From Opitutia bacterium (lineage in GTDB: Bacteria; Verrucomicrobiota; Verrucomicrobiae; Opitutales; UBA953): a DNA stretch of 64,000 nt. This document shows, in pieces, positions 18,678 through 27,907 of this stretch. Under the pieces are notes generated by a model, which saw only the letters and a program-made list of their open reading frames with translations, was not told the DNA's origin and did no database searches. The position numbers and the translations under genes were made by a program. Positions within the stretch are counted from its first letter, which is position 1; each line of letters opens with the position of its first letter. Where the stretch lies: NCBI GenBank assembly GCA_947488485.1, contig CANKZO010000001.1, positions 6,647 through 70,646 of the forward strand, given 5' to 3'.

Positions 18678-20482
18678 GCAAGCCGCCCCTCGAGATCGCG
18701 GTCCGCCGCCTGCGGCCCGACGAAGAGGAACCGGACCGGCTGCCGCTGCGCTGGTCGACCATCACCCGCCTGTTCGCGTTCACCAGCCCCCACCGCCTGC
18801 AGCGTAACACCCTGCTCTGCCTCTGCGTCTTCCGCGCGATGGCCCTGCCCGGCCTCGCCTGGCTCGTCGGCTCGATCATCAAAGGCCCGGTCCAGGCGGG
18901 CGACGGCGCCGCGACCTTCCGGGCGCTCACCCTCTTCACGGTCTTCTTCGTCGTGGCCGACGTCGCGCTCTACTGGCGCATCCGGCTGGCGCACCAGATC
19001 GGCGAGAACGTGCTCCGGGACCTCCGCGACCGCCTGATGGCGCACCTGCTTACGCAGCCGCTCTCGTTCTTCCACGCCCGCCGCCACGGCAGCCTGATCA
19101 GCCGGATGATCTCGGACATCGAAGCGATGCGCAACGGCGTCCAGAACAACTTCTTCATCTCCTTCGTCTCGTTCGGCCAGATGACCTGCGCCGCAGCGCT
19201 GATGCTGCTCGCCAACCCCCGGTTGTTCCTGGTCCTGCTGGCCATCGTCCCCTGCCTGCTGCTGGTCCATGCCTTCTTCCGCGGCAAGATCCTGCACGCC
19301 TCCCGTGTGCAGCAGGAGACGTTCTCCCGCGTGACCTCGGCCCTGGCCGAGACGGTGCAGGGCATCCGCGTCACGCAGGGCTTCGCCCGCGAGGACACCA
19401 ACGCCGGCATCTTCACGCGTCTCGTGCGCAGCCTCGCCGGCAATGTCGTGAAGACCGCCAGCCTGACCTCCCTCTACCTTCCGCTGCTGGAACTCAATGC
19501 CCACGGCTTCATGGCCGCGCTCATCGGCGTCGGCGGCTGGGCCGCCCTCTCCGGCACGGGCACGGGCTTGGGCGACTTGGTGACGTTCTTCTTCCTGGCA
19601 GACCTGTTCTTCTCCCCGATCACGATCATCGGCACGCAGCTCTCCGAAGCGACGCTCGCGATGGCCGGTGCGGAACGCTACTTCCGCGTGCTCGACACCC
19701 CGCCCGCGTGGACGGACAAACCCGACGCGATCGCATGCCCTCGCTTGAACGGACACGTCGAATTCCGTGGTGTCGGCTTCGCCTACGTCCCGGACCGTCC
19801 GGTGCTCCACGAGATCTGCTTCACCGCCCAGCCGGGCAAGGTCATCGCCCTCGTCGGCCACACGGGTTCAGGTAAGTCGACGATTATCGGCCTGCTCGCG
19901 AAATTCCAACTCCCGCTCTCCGGCCAGGTGCTCGTCGACGGACATGACCTGGCCGACCTCCGCCAAGACACGCTCCGCCGCCAGATGGGTTTCGTGTTCC
20001 AACAGAACTTCCTGTTCGCCGGCACGATCGCGGAGAACGTGAAGGCCGCCCGCCCGGAGGCCACCGACGAAGAGATCCGACAGGCCTTCCGCGATCTGGA
20101 TTGCCTCGACCTCATCGAAGCCCTGCCGGAAGGTATCCATACGCCCTGCTCCGAGAAAGGACGCGGCCTGTCGATGGGTCAGCAGCAGCTGGTCGCTTTC
20201 GCCCGCGCCCTGCTGGCCGACCCGCGTATCCTCGTCCTCGACGAAGCCACGAGCGCGGTCGATACGCTGACCGAAGCCCGCCTCCAGGTCGCGCTCGCTC
20301 GCCTGATGAAGGGCCGCACCTGCTTCGTCGTCGCGCACCGCCTGAGCACGATCCGCAAGGCCGACTGCGTGCTGGTGCTGGACGCCGGACGCATCGTCGA
20401 GCGCGGCACGCATGACGAGCTCCTCGGCAAGCAAGGCGCGTACGCCGCGTTGCACCGCGACTTCCTCAGTTCGACGACCTGA
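18674..20482 (+). CDS. ABC exporter half with catalytic Walker B and altered signature (subunit 2)
   Basis: 602 residues: six-TM domain with FFHARRHGSLISRMISDIEAM, then NBD. Walker A GHTGSGKSTIIGLL, Q-loop VFQQNFLFAGT, canonical Walker B ILVLDEATSAVDTLTEARL and H-loop AHRLST. The signature motif is LSMGQ (GRGLSMGQQQLVAFARA) rather than LSGGQ. Paired with subunit 1, the site formed by subunit 1 Walker motifs and this signature is degenerate, while the reverse site is canonical. The start overlaps subunit 1 by 4 nt, giving tight translational coupling. It ends 6 nt from a convergent gene with no terminator hairpin. Confidence 0.9.
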   Translation: MSKPPLEIAVRRLRPDEEEPDRLPLRWSTITRLFAFTSPHRLQRNTLLCLCVFRAMALPGLAWLVGSIIKGPVQAGDGAATFRALTLFTVFFVVADVALYWRIRLAHQIGENVLRDLRDRLMAHLLTQPLSFFHARRHGSLISRMISDIEAMRNGVQNNFFISFVSFGQMTCAAALMLLANPRLFLVLLAIVPCLLLVHAFFRGKILHASRVQQETFSRVTSALAETVQGIRVTQGFAREDTNAGIFTRLVRSLAGNVVKTASLTSLYLPLLELNAHGFMAALIGVGGWAALSGTGTGLGDLVTFFFLADLFFSPITIIGTQLSEATLAMAGAERYFRVLDTPPAWTDKPDAIACPRLNGHVEFRGVGFAYVPDRPVLHEICFTAQPGKVIALVGHTGSGKSTIIGLLAKFQLPLSGQVLVDGHDLADLRQDTLRRQMGFVFQQNFLFAGTIAENVKAARPEATDEEIRQAFRDLDCLDLIEALPEGIHTPCSEKGRGLSMGQQQLVAFARALLADPRILVLDEATSAVDTLTEARLQVALARLMKGRTCFVVAHRLSTIRKADCVLVLDAGRIVERGTHDELLGKQGAYAALHRDFLSSTT

Positions 20483-20488
20483 CGCCGT

Positions 20489-21547
20489 TTACTTCGCCGC
20501 GGGCGCCTCACCGAACTGCGGACGGACGGGACGCCCCTTGACCGGGTCAGCGGGCTTGGCGGGCTCATCGGTGGCGGCGGTCGGGAAAGCCGGGGCGAGA
20601 CCTTTGGTCTCAACCGGAGCGTAGAGATCACCGACCGGGGAGCGACGGAAGACCTCGGCCTGCAGATACTGATAAGTCGGCACGCCTTCGCGCGACCTCA
20701 CCGCGAGCGAAAGCTCAAGGCGCACGGTCTGGCTAACCGGACCCCCGCTGAAACGGAGCGCCTTGGCCGGGCCGAGGACGGCGAGCGCCAGACCGGTCGG
20801 ATCCTGATGCACCGGCACTTCCCAGGTCTCCGCAGCTAGGTCCGGCGGCAAGAGCACCACCAAGGTGCGGACGGGGCCGCCGGGGTTACCCGGATAGACG
20901 AGGCGACGACGCCAGAGCGGCCAGTAACGGCGGCCGGCTTCATCGAGGATTTCCGTCCCGCCTGGTCCGTCCACGACCAGCATCCGTTCCTTCAGAAAAG
21001 CCGCCTCGGCCGGCGTGAGTTCGGCGCGTACCGCGCCGGCGCGGCGGACCGGCCCCTCGTCGGGACGGACGTCGGCGTGGACGAGCAGCACCACTTCCAA
21101 CGGACCCGCGACGCGGTGATCGATCCAGGCGATCACGCCATAAGGTACCGCCGTCATCGCCGCCGCCAGCAGCAGACCGCCGCCCAGGGCGCGGCCGAAG
21201 TCATGCCGTTCACGCAAGGCCACGAGCAGGCCCGCGCCGGCGAAACCGGCGGCATGCACGGAGATATCGATGCCCAGCGTCCACTGCGCGGACAGGAAAT
21301 CGTCGGCCTGACCGAACCATCGCAGCCGGAAGAACATCGCGACGACCCAGAGGGTCCCGGCGGTCGCGCCGAGCAGCGGCGCATAGCGGGCGCCCGCGCG
21401 CACATACGGGCGCGTGAGCAGCGCGGAAAGCCCGGAGGCGAAAAGTCCGCCGAAGAAGGCGCCCTTGAGCGAAGCCACGCCCGTGAGGGCGGCGGCGATC
21501 ACCAGGAAAGCCCAGGTGAACCAATACGTCAGGGCGTAGGTCTTCAT
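20489..21547 (-). CDS. Membrane protein of unknown function
   Basis: 352 residues. About five hydrophobic segments lie in the first 150 residues (WFTWAFLVIAAALTGVASL, APLLGATAGTLWVVAMFF, SVHAAGFAGAGLLVAL, AMTAVPYGVIAWI). A soluble, Pro/Val-rich C-terminal domain of about 200 residues probably faces the periplasm. No enzymatic motif was recognised. Its ATG overlaps the glgC stop by 4 nt, so it is translationally coupled to glycogen synthesis; whether this reflects function or only operon packing is unclear. Confidence 0.7.
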   Translation of the reverse strand: MKTYALTYWFTWAFLVIAAALTGVASLKGAFFGGLFASGLSALLTRPYVRAGARYAPLLGATAGTLWVVAMFFRLRWFGQADDFLSAQWTLGIDISVHAAGFAGAGLLVALRERHDFGRALGGGLLLAAAMTAVPYGVIAWIDHRVAGPLEVVLLVHADVRPDEGPVRRAGAVRAELTPAEAAFLKERMLVVDGPGGTEILDEAGRRYWPLWRRRLVYPGNPGGPVRTLVVLLPPDLAAETWEVPVHQDPTGLALAVLGPAKALRFSGGPVSQTVRLELSLAVRSREGVPTYQYLQAEVFRRSPVGDLYAPVETKGLAPAFPTAATDEPAKPADPVKGRPVRPQFGEAPAAK

Positions 21548-22839
21548 TCCCCGACCACCGTGCCCGGCGGCACGATCGCGCCCTTCTTGACGACGATCAC
21601 GCCGTCACGGACGAACAAGGCCTCGGTCTCCCACTTCTCCGGGAGACCCGTGGGCGCCAGCCGGCTGCCTGCGCCGATGCGCGCGTTCTTGTCGATGATC
21701 GCGTTGCGGATGAGGCAGTTGGGTCCGACGCCGATGTCGGGACGGCCGAGGGAGTGATTGCGCGCGAGGTCATGCGGACGCTCGAAGGCGTCGGCGCCCA
21801 TCATCACGACGTTCTCGAGGCGGGAGCCCCCGCGGATGACGGAGCGCACGCCGATCACGCAGCGGTTGAGCTCGGAGTCGTCGACGATCGCCCCGTCGGC
21901 CATCAGGACGCGGGCGGAGCGGGCGCCGTTGAGCTTGGCCGGCGGAAGGTAACGGGCGTGCGTGTAGACGGGGTTCTGGCCGTCGAAGAAATCGAACGGC
22001 GGCACCGGATCCGTGAGGGTCAGGTTGCACTCCCAGAAGGAGCCGACCGTACCGATGTCCTCCCAGTAACCATCGAAGACATAGGCCATCATGCGCTTCG
22101 AGGCGAGGAGACCCGGGATGACTTCCTTGCCGAAGTCGGTCTGGGTGTGGTCCGCGAGGGCTTCGCGCATGACCTTGCCCGAGAAGAGGTAGATGCCCAT
22201 CGAAGCCAGGCAGTAAGGCTGGTCCGACTTGTCGGCGAGGCGGGCGCGGGCGTTGCCGCCGAGCACCAGGGAGGAGATGACGGCCGGGTCCTTCGGCTTC
22301 TCGACGAACTCGACGATCCGCAGGTCGGCGTTGACGCGCATGACGCCGAGGGCGGAGACCTGGTCGGAGGGCATGGCCTTGGCGGCGATGGTGACGTCGG
22401 CGGCGTTCTCCATGTGCTGGCGGGCGAGCTCGTCGAAATCGAGGCGGTAGAGCTGGTCGCCGGAGAGGATCAGCACCAGATCTTCGTCCTTGAGGTTGTA
22501 GTGGTGCAGGTTCTGGCGGACCGCGTCCGCCGTGCCTTGGTACCAGCTCTCCTTGTCGCCGGTCTGTTCGGCGGCGAGGATGTCGACGAAGCCTCGGCCG
22601 AATCCGTCGAACTTATAGGTCTGCTGGATGTGCTTGTGCAGGGACGCGGTGTTGAACTGCGTCAGGACGAAGATCTGGTTGAAGCCCGAGTTGAGGCAGT
22701 TGCTGATCGGGATGTCGACGAGGCGGTAGTTGCTCGCGAGGGGCACCGCCGGCTTGCAGCGATCCTTGGTCAGGGGGTACAGGCGGGAGCCGCGGCCACC
22801 CCCCATGATGATGCTGATGACGCGAGGAAGGGAGGGCAT
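21544..22839 (-). CDS. glgC: Glucose-1-phosphate adenylyltransferase
   Basis: 431 residues from ATG 22839. Motifs: MGGGRGSRLYPLTKDRCKPAVPLASNYR reads as the nucleotide-binding start, then LVDIPISNCLNSG, YQGTADAVRQN, LILSGDQLYRLDF, FVEKPKDP, ASMGIYLF and DIGTVGSFWECNL, with a left-handed beta-helix C-terminus. It makes ADP-glucose from glucose 1-phosphate and ATP, the committed step of glycogen synthesis. No glgA, glgB or glgP is in the window. The true start is well inside a longer in-frame open frame. Confidence 0.95.
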   Translation of the reverse strand: MPSLPRVISIIMGGGRGSRLYPLTKDRCKPAVPLASNYRLVDIPISNCLNSGFNQIFVLTQFNTASLHKHIQQTYKFDGFGRGFVDILAAEQTGDKESWYQGTADAVRQNLHHYNLKDEDLVLILSGDQLYRLDFDELARQHMENAADVTIAAKAMPSDQVSALGVMRVNADLRIVEFVEKPKDPAVISSLVLGGNARARLADKSDQPYCLASMGIYLFSGKVMREALADHTQTDFGKEVIPGLLASKRMMAYVFDGYWEDIGTVGSFWECNLTLTDPVPPFDFFDGQNPVYTHARYLPPAKLNGARSARVLMADGAIVDDSELNRCVIGVRSVIRGGSRLENVVMMGADAFERPHDLARNHSLGRPDIGVGPNCLIRNAIIDKNARIGAGSRLAPTGLPEKWETEALFVRDGVIVVKKGAIVPPGTVVGE

Positions 22840-22942
22840 GGCGGGATGACCTACCTTCCCTCCGGTCGCGGTCGCCCTCAAGCGGAAAAGGTCGAATGGC
22901 GGCTTGAAGACGGCGAGGTCACGGGGTTGCATCGCCTCCCGC

Positions 22943-23737
22943 ATGGCTTTCGCCTTCCACATCCTCGGTACCAGCAGTTCCGGCAACTGCTCCTTGCTGG
23001 AGGTCGGCGGCGCGCGGGTGATGCTCGACGCCGGGTTCCAAGGGCCGCGGCTCGAGGCGTCCTTGCAGAAGCTCGGCATCGAAGCGCGGGCCTTGGACGC
23101 CGTCTTCATCACGCACGAACACGCCGACCACTGCGTCGGCCTGCCCGCCCTGCTCCGCCAGAATCCCCGCCTCAAGGTCTTCGCGAACCGCGAGACCGCC
23201 CGCCGCATCAAGGACTCCTTCAAGTCGCAGCCTGACTGGCAGCTCTTCGAGACGGGCACGACGTTCGAGTTCAAAGGCCTGCAGGTCACCGCGATCCCGA
23301 TCCCGCATGACGCCGCCGATCCGGTCGGCTTCGCGTTCGACCTGCCCGCCGAGGATGCGCGTCCGGCGAAACGCCTCACCTGGCTGACCGACCTCGGCCA
23401 CGTGACCCCGGTCGTCCGCCATCATGTCGCCCTGGCCGACATCCTCGTGCTCGAGGCGAATTACGACGACGAGATGCTCGATCTCTCCAAGCGGCCGATC
23501 TCCCTGAAGCAGCGCATCCGCGGCAACTTCGGCCATCTGTCCAACACGCAGACCAAGGACCTGCTCGTCGGCCTGCGCGAGTGGCAGGCGACCGAACTCT
23601 ACCTCGGGCACCTCAGCAAGGAGTGCAACCGCACCGTCATCGTCGACGCCCTGATGAACGAAGTGCGCGACCGGAAGACCGACCTCCGCGTGACGGTGGT
23701 CGATCCTCTCGAGGACAATCCGGTCAGCCTCTGGTGA
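22943..23737 (+). CDS. Metallo-beta-lactamase-fold hydrolase (YycJ/WalJ-like)
   Basis: 264 residues from ATG 22943. The start FHILGTSSSGNCSLLEVGG and the metal motif THEHADHCVGLPALL (HxHxDH, near residues 60-74) are typical. Further metal ligands lie in TDLGHVTP and in LGHLSKECN near the C-terminus. Relatives are YycJ-type exonuclease-like hydrolases. It is divergent from glgC by about 100 nt and convergent with the next gene (3-nt gap). Substrate unproven. Confidence 0.85.
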   Translation: MAFAFHILGTSSSGNCSLLEVGGARVMLDAGFQGPRLEASLQKLGIEARALDAVFITHEHADHCVGLPALLRQNPRLKVFANRETARRIKDSFKSQPDWQLFETGTTFEFKGLQVTAIPIPHDAADPVGFAFDLPAEDARPAKRLTWLTDLGHVTPVVRHHVALADILVLEANYDDEMLDLSKRPISLKQRIRGNFGHLSNTQTKDLLVGLREWQATELYLGHLSKECNRTVIVDALMNEVRDRKTDLRVTVVDPLEDNPVSLW

Positions 23738-23740
23738 GGC

Positions 23741-25651
23741 TTACTTCGTCGGCGGAGCCGGGATATCGTCGGCGGCCGGCGGCGTCGGGACGGCCCCTTC
23801 GGAGCGGATGACGGCGCTTTCAGCGACCGCGCGGGCCAGACGCTTGACGGCGGCGCCGCAGGTCGGCGAAGCGGGATTCAGGTCCTGCGCGGAGAGCCAG
23901 GCGGCGAGGGCCGCGGCTTCGGCGCCTTCCTTCTCCAGCTTCTCGGCCCGGCCGATCAGCTGGGCGTAGCCGGCGACGAGCGGGGCGATGTCCGAACGGG
24001 TCTTGGCGAGCACGAGGTCATCGGACTCGGTCTTGTAGATCTCGACGATGACATCCCACGCGAGGTAAGGGTTGTTCTGGGCCGCGAGCATCGAGGCCTT
24101 CTGGATGTTGGCGTCGAGCTCGCCGACGCGCTGGACGACCTTGCGGAGCTTGTCTGAACGCTCCTTGTCCTGCGCGAGGGCCAGGGCGTACTCGAGCTTC
24201 TTGTTGAAGATCTCGCGCCACTTGGCTTCAGCCATCAGTCGGTCGAACTCGGGCACCTTCTGGGCGAGGGTGTCCTGGCGGCTCACGACCTGGTTGGCGA
24301 ATTCCTTCACGCCGGGATTCTGCGGCCAGATCTTCGTGGCGCGCTCAAGGGCGGCCTCGGCCTTGGCGTTGTCGCCCGCGAGGGCGGCGGCCTTGGCGGA
24401 AAGGAGCGACATGTTCGAAGCGTTCATGGCGTTGTTGACCTTCGAGAGCACCGGGGCGCTCGGGAAGTCGCGGGCCTGGCCGCGCACTTTGTTCACGAAG
24501 GCCTCGACGCTGGCGAGGTCGCGCTCGTCGCCGAGACGCTGCAGCTCGCGCAAATCTTTCCAGAGGGTCAGCATCTGGCGCTTCTTCTCCTGCGGGTAGA
24601 GCATCACCGACGGCTCGAACTCACCGAGGAAGTAGGTCTCCTGGAGACGCTCGAAGGCGCCGTAGAGCTCCTCCTGCTTCACCAGGTCGTCGACGGTCTG
24701 CATGCCCTTGCCGACGTCCTTGATCGCCTCGCGGGCGAGCAGGTCGATCGATTCGAGGGTGGGGACGAAATCCGAGACCGGGAAGAATTCCTTCACTTCC
24801 TTGGCGCCGACGACGACCTCCTGGTTGCTGGCGTTGAAGACCACGCGGTAGAAGGCGCTGGTGATGAGCGCGTGACGATAGCGGCGAGCCATCAGGAACG
24901 CGACCATCTGCGACTGGAACTCGATCTTGGCCTTGAGGCCGATGGCCGAGAGCTTCGTGCCCTGGGCGAGCATCTGCGCCTGCGTGCGGGCCTCATCCTT
25001 GACCTTGAAGCCCAGCTCGGTCGTGCCGGTGGAGCCCTTCGACACCAGCTTGCCCTTGCCGTCGGTGCGCTCGGCGTTGGCTTCCTCGATGCGGTCCGCA
25101 CGATTGATGATCACGGACTCCTGGGTCTTACGTAGGATCTCGAGCTGGTTGAGGGTCACTTCGATGTTCTTGTACTCGCTGCCCATGCGCCAGGCCTTCT
25201 GGACCTGGGTGGCGATGGTCAGGCAACCCTGGGCGTCGAACTCGAACTCCGCGGCCTTGAAGAGCAGGTTGAACGCCTCCTGCTGGTTACGATAGTAGTT
25301 GTCCTTGGTCAGGGCCTGCGGCGAAAGCAGGAACTGGATCTGGTCGAGGATCGCGACGTAGCGCTTCATGTCGCCGTTGTCGGTCGGCGCCGCGAGATAG
25401 CGCTCGAAACGGGCCCGGACGGAGCGGGAGTTGCCGAGATTCATCGTGCTGCCCTTCCACTGCATGGTGCCGTTCTCGAGGTCCACGGAGTCGCTGTTGA
25501 CGTTGAAAAGACGGTCGGCGCCGCCTTCGGCGGTGGAGCTCTGGTAGTTACCGGCCGTGCCGCCCGGCGCCGCGGCGGGCGGAGGCGCCTGCGCGAAACC
25601 GAGGACGGTCAAGGCGCACCAGCCGAAGCAAGAAAAGATGAGGTGACGCAT
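23741..25651 (-). CDS. Secreted helical (TPR-like) protein of unknown function
   Basis: 636 residues from ATG 25651 with a signal peptide (HLIFSCFGWCALTVLGFAQA). The mature protein is largely helical with repeated Ala/Glu/Lys-rich blocks, for example LLSAKAAALAGDNAKAEAAL then ERATKIWPQNP, which reads like a TPR unit. The C-terminus is Pro-rich. No catalytic motif. It follows a small membrane-anchored protein by 11 nt on the same strand, so the two are likely co-expressed envelope proteins. Confidence 0.7.
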   Translation of the reverse strand: MRHLIFSCFGWCALTVLGFAQAPPPAAAPGGTAGNYQSSTAEGGADRLFNVNSDSVDLENGTMQWKGSTMNLGNSRSVRARFERYLAAPTDNGDMKRYVAILDQIQFLLSPQALTKDNYYRNQQEAFNLLFKAAEFEFDAQGCLTIATQVQKAWRMGSEYKNIEVTLNQLEILRKTQESVIINRADRIEEANAERTDGKGKLVSKGSTGTTELGFKVKDEARTQAQMLAQGTKLSAIGLKAKIEFQSQMVAFLMARRYRHALITSAFYRVVFNASNQEVVVGAKEVKEFFPVSDFVPTLESIDLLAREAIKDVGKGMQTVDDLVKQEELYGAFERLQETYFLGEFEPSVMLYPQEKKRQMLTLWKDLRELQRLGDERDLASVEAFVNKVRGQARDFPSAPVLSKVNNAMNASNMSLLSAKAAALAGDNAKAEAALERATKIWPQNPGVKEFANQVVSRQDTLAQKVPEFDRLMAEAKWREIFNKKLEYALALAQDKERSDKLRKVVQRVGELDANIQKASMLAAQNNPYLAWDVIVEIYKTESDDLVLAKTRSDIAPLVAGYAQLIGRAEKLEKEGAEAAALAAWLSAQDLNPASPTCGAAVKRLARAVAESAVIRSEGAVPTPPAADDIPAPPTK

Positions 25652-25662
25652 GGCGGGAAGAT

Positions 25663-26049
25663 TCAGAAACGTTCGAGGGCTTCGACGACCAGGAGGTCGC
25701 GGGTGACGCGCAACTTGCACTTGAAGCGCTGGCCGACCTCGAAGGAGTCGGCGGAGCCGGCGGGGATGAAGACGGGGATGCGGCCGACCGGGTCCTTGCT
25801 GATCGGCTTCACGGCGAGGACGCGGCCACGGCCTTCGACGAAGGCGAGCTGCTGTTCGACCTGGCACTCGAGACGGTAGCTGTTGCCCTGGAGCGTCGCC
25901 CAGTCCCGGCGGTAGGTATCGACCGAGAACGGGGTCAGGTCCGCGAAACGACCGCCGCCGCCCATGCGAGGCACGACGATCGCGACCAGGATCACGATGA
26001 CCACGACGGGGATGCCGAGGGCGAAGAAGAGGGGGTTGATCTTGGACAT
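25663..26049 (-). CDS. Small membrane-anchored protein
   Basis: 128 residues from ATG 26049. An N-terminal hydrophobic anchor (FFALGIPVVVIVILVAIVVP) is followed by a beta-rich domain ending ALERF that looks like a small OB or SH3-like fold (TYRRDWATLQGNSYRLECQV, FKCKLRVTRDLLVVEA). Function unknown. It is immediately upstream of the large secreted helical protein, suggesting a shared envelope role. Confidence 0.7.
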   Translation of the reverse strand: MSKINPLFFALGIPVVVIVILVAIVVPRMGGGGRFADLTPFSVDTYRRDWATLQGNSYRLECQVEQQLAFVEGRGRVLAVKPISKDPVGRIPVFIPAGSADSFEVGQRFKCKLRVTRDLLVVEALERF

Positions 26050-26162
26050 GCGGGAAAGGGGGCGCAGGCTACCCTGCCCCAATAGCCTAGCCCGCTTTGG
26101 GATTTGTTCCAGCGATTTCCCCGCCTAGGGCAAATCCGACAAGCACCGGGTCGGGCCGGGCC

Positions 26163-27860
26163 TCAGCTCCAGCGCTTCTGCTGGCAGCCGAAGACCACCA
26201 GACAGATGCCGAACAGCCCTTGGACCAGCAGCACCGCCAGGCCATCCGTCGTGCTGGCCACGTAGGCGCTCTGATTGGGCATACTCGCGGTATAAGCATC
26301 ATATAAAGGCAGTCCCATCATGGACTTCATGTAGCCCGACCAGCCCCAATAAGCGTTGATGAAAGGACGGCAGAGCCAGGTCAGCGCCGGCGGCAGGGCC
26401 AGGACGACGCCCGAAAGCGGCAACTGGAAACCCACGAGGTAGATCGAGAGCAGCGACGACTTCTCCGGCGAGGTCAGCATGGCCGAGAAGCCGAGGCAGA
26501 CCACCGACATCGAGACGCAGCTGCCGGCAAGGATGGCCAGCTGCTCGGCCCACGGACCCGGGAAATTGCAGACGAGTTTCACGAAGAAACACATCCAGAC
26601 GCCCTGAGCGATGCCGATGAGCGAGACGAAGACGATCTTCGAGAACGCGTAAGCCCACGGACGCAACCCGGTCATGCGCTCCTTCTCATAGAGCACGCGC
26701 TCGGCGGAGATCTCGCGTCCGCCGTTGTTGGCACCCATGAGGGTGAGCAGGATGACCTGGAACATCACCAAGCCCGCGGCGAGGCCCGCCAGCTGGGCGT
26801 TGGCCATCTGCACGCCGAGGGCCTGCTTCACTTCTTCCATCGAGGCCGTGTTGCGGTCCATCGGGATCTTGAGGACGTCCCAGGAGCCTTCGAGATTGAA
26901 GATGATCACGAGCAGCGGGAAGCCGAACGTGATGGCGAGCGTGAGCCCGAGATAACCGGTGTCGCGGAAGAAGAGCTTCAGCCGACGCGAGAGCAGCGTG
27001 GTGAACTGAGAGACGCCGCCCGGCACGACCGGCTCGGGGAGCGGCTCGATCTCGGCCGGCGCACCGACCCTGGCGACCGCGGTGGCGTAAGAATCCGGAT
27101 GCTCGGCCTGATGGATCGCCCAGCGATCGCGCCAGGTAGCCAGGTCGGAGGCGTTGAGTACTTCGTAGAGTCGCAGTCCGTCCGGGATACCGAAGTAACC
27201 CAGCAGTTCGTCGGGCGAGCCCTGGAAGACCACGTCCCCCTGATAGACGACCGTGACCCAGTCGAACTGGTTCAGCTTGCCGAGATTATGGATGATGCAG
27301 ACGAAGCTCTTGTGATGCGACTCCGCGAGATTACGCAGCAGCGCCAGGATCTGGTCTTCGGACTGCGGATCCAGGCCCGAGGTGACCTCGTCGCAGACCA
27401 TGCAGGCCGGATCAAGCGTGAGCTCCAGGCCGAGGGAGAGACGACGCAGCTGGCCGCCGGAGAGGGCCGAGACCCGCTTATCGCGGTGCGGCTCCATGCC
27501 GGTCACGCCGAGCACGGCCTCGAGGCGACGGGTACGCTCCTCAGCGTCCGGGACCGCGAGTTCCAAGGCGTAACCCAAAGATTCCGCGACCGTGAGCTGG
27601 GCTTGCGCGGCGGTGAACTGGGGGGCGAAACCCACCTTGCCGATGAGGTCTTCCGTGCAAGTGATGCGCTGGCCGGCGAGGCTGGCTTCCCCCGTCGAAG
27701 GTAGGATGCCCAGGATGGCCTTCATCAGGGTCGTCTTACCGCAACCCGAGGGCCCGATGACGGCATTGAGCCCGCGCGGCAGGAAGCGGGCGTTGGCGCC
27801 GTCGAGGATGACGGGGCCGTCGGCGCCCGCCCTTACGGTGAGGTTCTCGCAGCTCAGCAT
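26163..27860 (-). CDS. ABCG-like transporter, ATPase fused to ABC-2 permease
   Basis: 565 residues. The NBD is N-terminal: Walker A GPSGCGKTTLMKAI, signature LSGGQLRRLSLGLELTLDP, Walker B CMVCDEVTSGLDPQSE. From about residue 300 comes an ABC-2-type permease with several TM segments, including an EKERMTGLRPWAYAFSKIVF element near the membrane, the classic ABCG/White layout. Homo- or hetero-dimerisation is expected. Substrate unknown. It is divergent from a secreted protein gene by 47 nt. Confidence 0.85.
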   Translation of the reverse strand: MLSCENLTVRAGADGPVILDGANARFLPRGLNAVIGPSGCGKTTLMKAILGILPSTGEASLAGQRITCTEDLIGKVGFAPQFTAAQAQLTVAESLGYALELAVPDAEERTRRLEAVLGVTGMEPHRDKRVSALSGGQLRRLSLGLELTLDPACMVCDEVTSGLDPQSEDQILALLRNLAESHHKSFVCIIHNLGKLNQFDWVTVVYQGDVVFQGSPDELLGYFGIPDGLRLYEVLNASDLATWRDRWAIHQAEHPDSYATAVARVGAPAEIEPLPEPVVPGGVSQFTTLLSRRLKLFFRDTGYLGLTLAITFGFPLLVIIFNLEGSWDVLKIPMDRNTASMEEVKQALGVQMANAQLAGLAAGLVMFQVILLTLMGANNGGREISAERVLYEKERMTGLRPWAYAFSKIVFVSLIGIAQGVWMCFFVKLVCNFPGPWAEQLAILAGSCVSMSVVCLGFSAMLTSPEKSSLLSIYLVGFQLPLSGVVLALPPALTWLCRPFINAYWGWSGYMKSMMGLPLYDAYTASMPNQSAYVASTTDGLAVLLVQGLFGICLVVFGCQQKRWS

Positions 27861-27907
27861 CGGTTGCAGTCTTGCCTCACCCCTCCGCAGCGTAAAGGAT
27901 TATCCCC

